Assembly: GCA_030593645.1 (NCBI GenBank)
Contig: JAUVGT010000311.1
Span: forward strand, 1-5,918
Reading direction: 5' to 3'
Length of the DNA stretch: 5,918 nucleotides
From: Deltaproteobacteria bacterium
Lineage (GTDB): Bacteria; Desulfobacterota; Desulfobacteria; Desulfobacterales; JAUVGT01
Shown here: in pieces, positions 5,780 to 5,918 of the stretch
Layout: each line of letters opens with the position of its first letter
How positions within the stretch are numbered: position 1 is the first letter of the stretch
The notes under the pieces: model-generated
Databases searched by the model: none
What the model saw: the letters and a program-made list of their open reading frames with translations, nothing else
What the model was told of the DNA's origin: nothing
Translations under genes and position numbers: made by a program

Positions 5780-5918
5780 GACGGTCTCGTAAAAAGTCCA
5801 ACTTCTGCGTTGTGCTGCATTTCGCAATCATTCAACGTACTATAAGTACGCTTCATGATTACGAAATTTGCACGCCTTGAATTTGAACTTTTTACGAAAC
5901 CGTCTAATTCGGACTTTT
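5780..5918. mobile_element. MITE-like palindromic repeat, copy B, cut by the window edge
   Basis: The 125-bp core (5780-5904) runs from GACGGTCTCGTAAAAAGT to ACTTTTTACGAAACCGTC, so its ends are inverted repeats, and its arms of about 60 bp pair imperfectly all the way to the centre CGTACT-ATA-AGTACG (5836-5850). After six bases (TAATTC) comes GGACTTTT, where the window stops. In copy A this is the beginning of the outer right end. Copy B lacks the two inserts of copy A and may be closer to the ancestral form. It encodes no protein. On the transcribed minus strand it lies upstream of rfbC and could form a long hairpin. Confidence 0.75.

Overview
The window holds five protein-coding genes, all on the minus strand and tightly spaced, plus two copies of a palindromic repeat element, one of them cut off by the right edge. 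Reading in the direction of transcription (right to left): repeat copy B (from 5780 to the edge), rfbC (dTDP-4-dehydrorhamnose 3,5-epimerase), rfbD (dTDP-4-dehydrorhamnose reductase), a U32-family protein of the TrhP type (tRNA wobble-uridine hydroxylation), a soluble PAS hybrid histidine kinase, repeat copy A (1199-1396), and an NtrC-type sigma-54 response regulator whose C-terminus lies beyond the left edge.

rfbC and rfbD overlap by 4 bp, the rfbD stop codon abuts the trhP start, and trhP and the kinase are 32 bp apart. These four genes look like one transcription unit. The kinase and regulator look like a cognate pair. They are now 260 bp apart, but about 204 bp of that is repeat A plus one copy of a 6-bp direct repeat, so their original gap was probably about 56 bp.

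The organism is a bacterium of moderate-to-low GC that uses sigma-54 and two-component signalling and makes dTDP-L-rhamnose for surface polysaccharide. An oxygen-independent TrhP, a PAS hybrid kinase paired with an NtrC regulator, and dispersed palindromic repeats would fit an anaerobic Desulfobacterota-type (deltaproteobacterial) genome. That placement is inference and is not proved by anything here.

The most interesting structure is not a gene. Repeat A is bounded by an exact 6-bp direct repeat (AAACTT), as expected of a target-site duplication, and is closely related to repeat B. The two copies differ by two block replacements, each bringing its own small palindrome. This looks like a non-autonomous miniature transposable element (MITE-like). 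A second oddity is the left end: about the first 175 bases are much richer in GC (110 of 180 bases by hand count, against 43 of the next 120) although the reading frame of the regulator continues unbroken. The genes themselves are recognisable members of known families, and I see no clearly new protein system.
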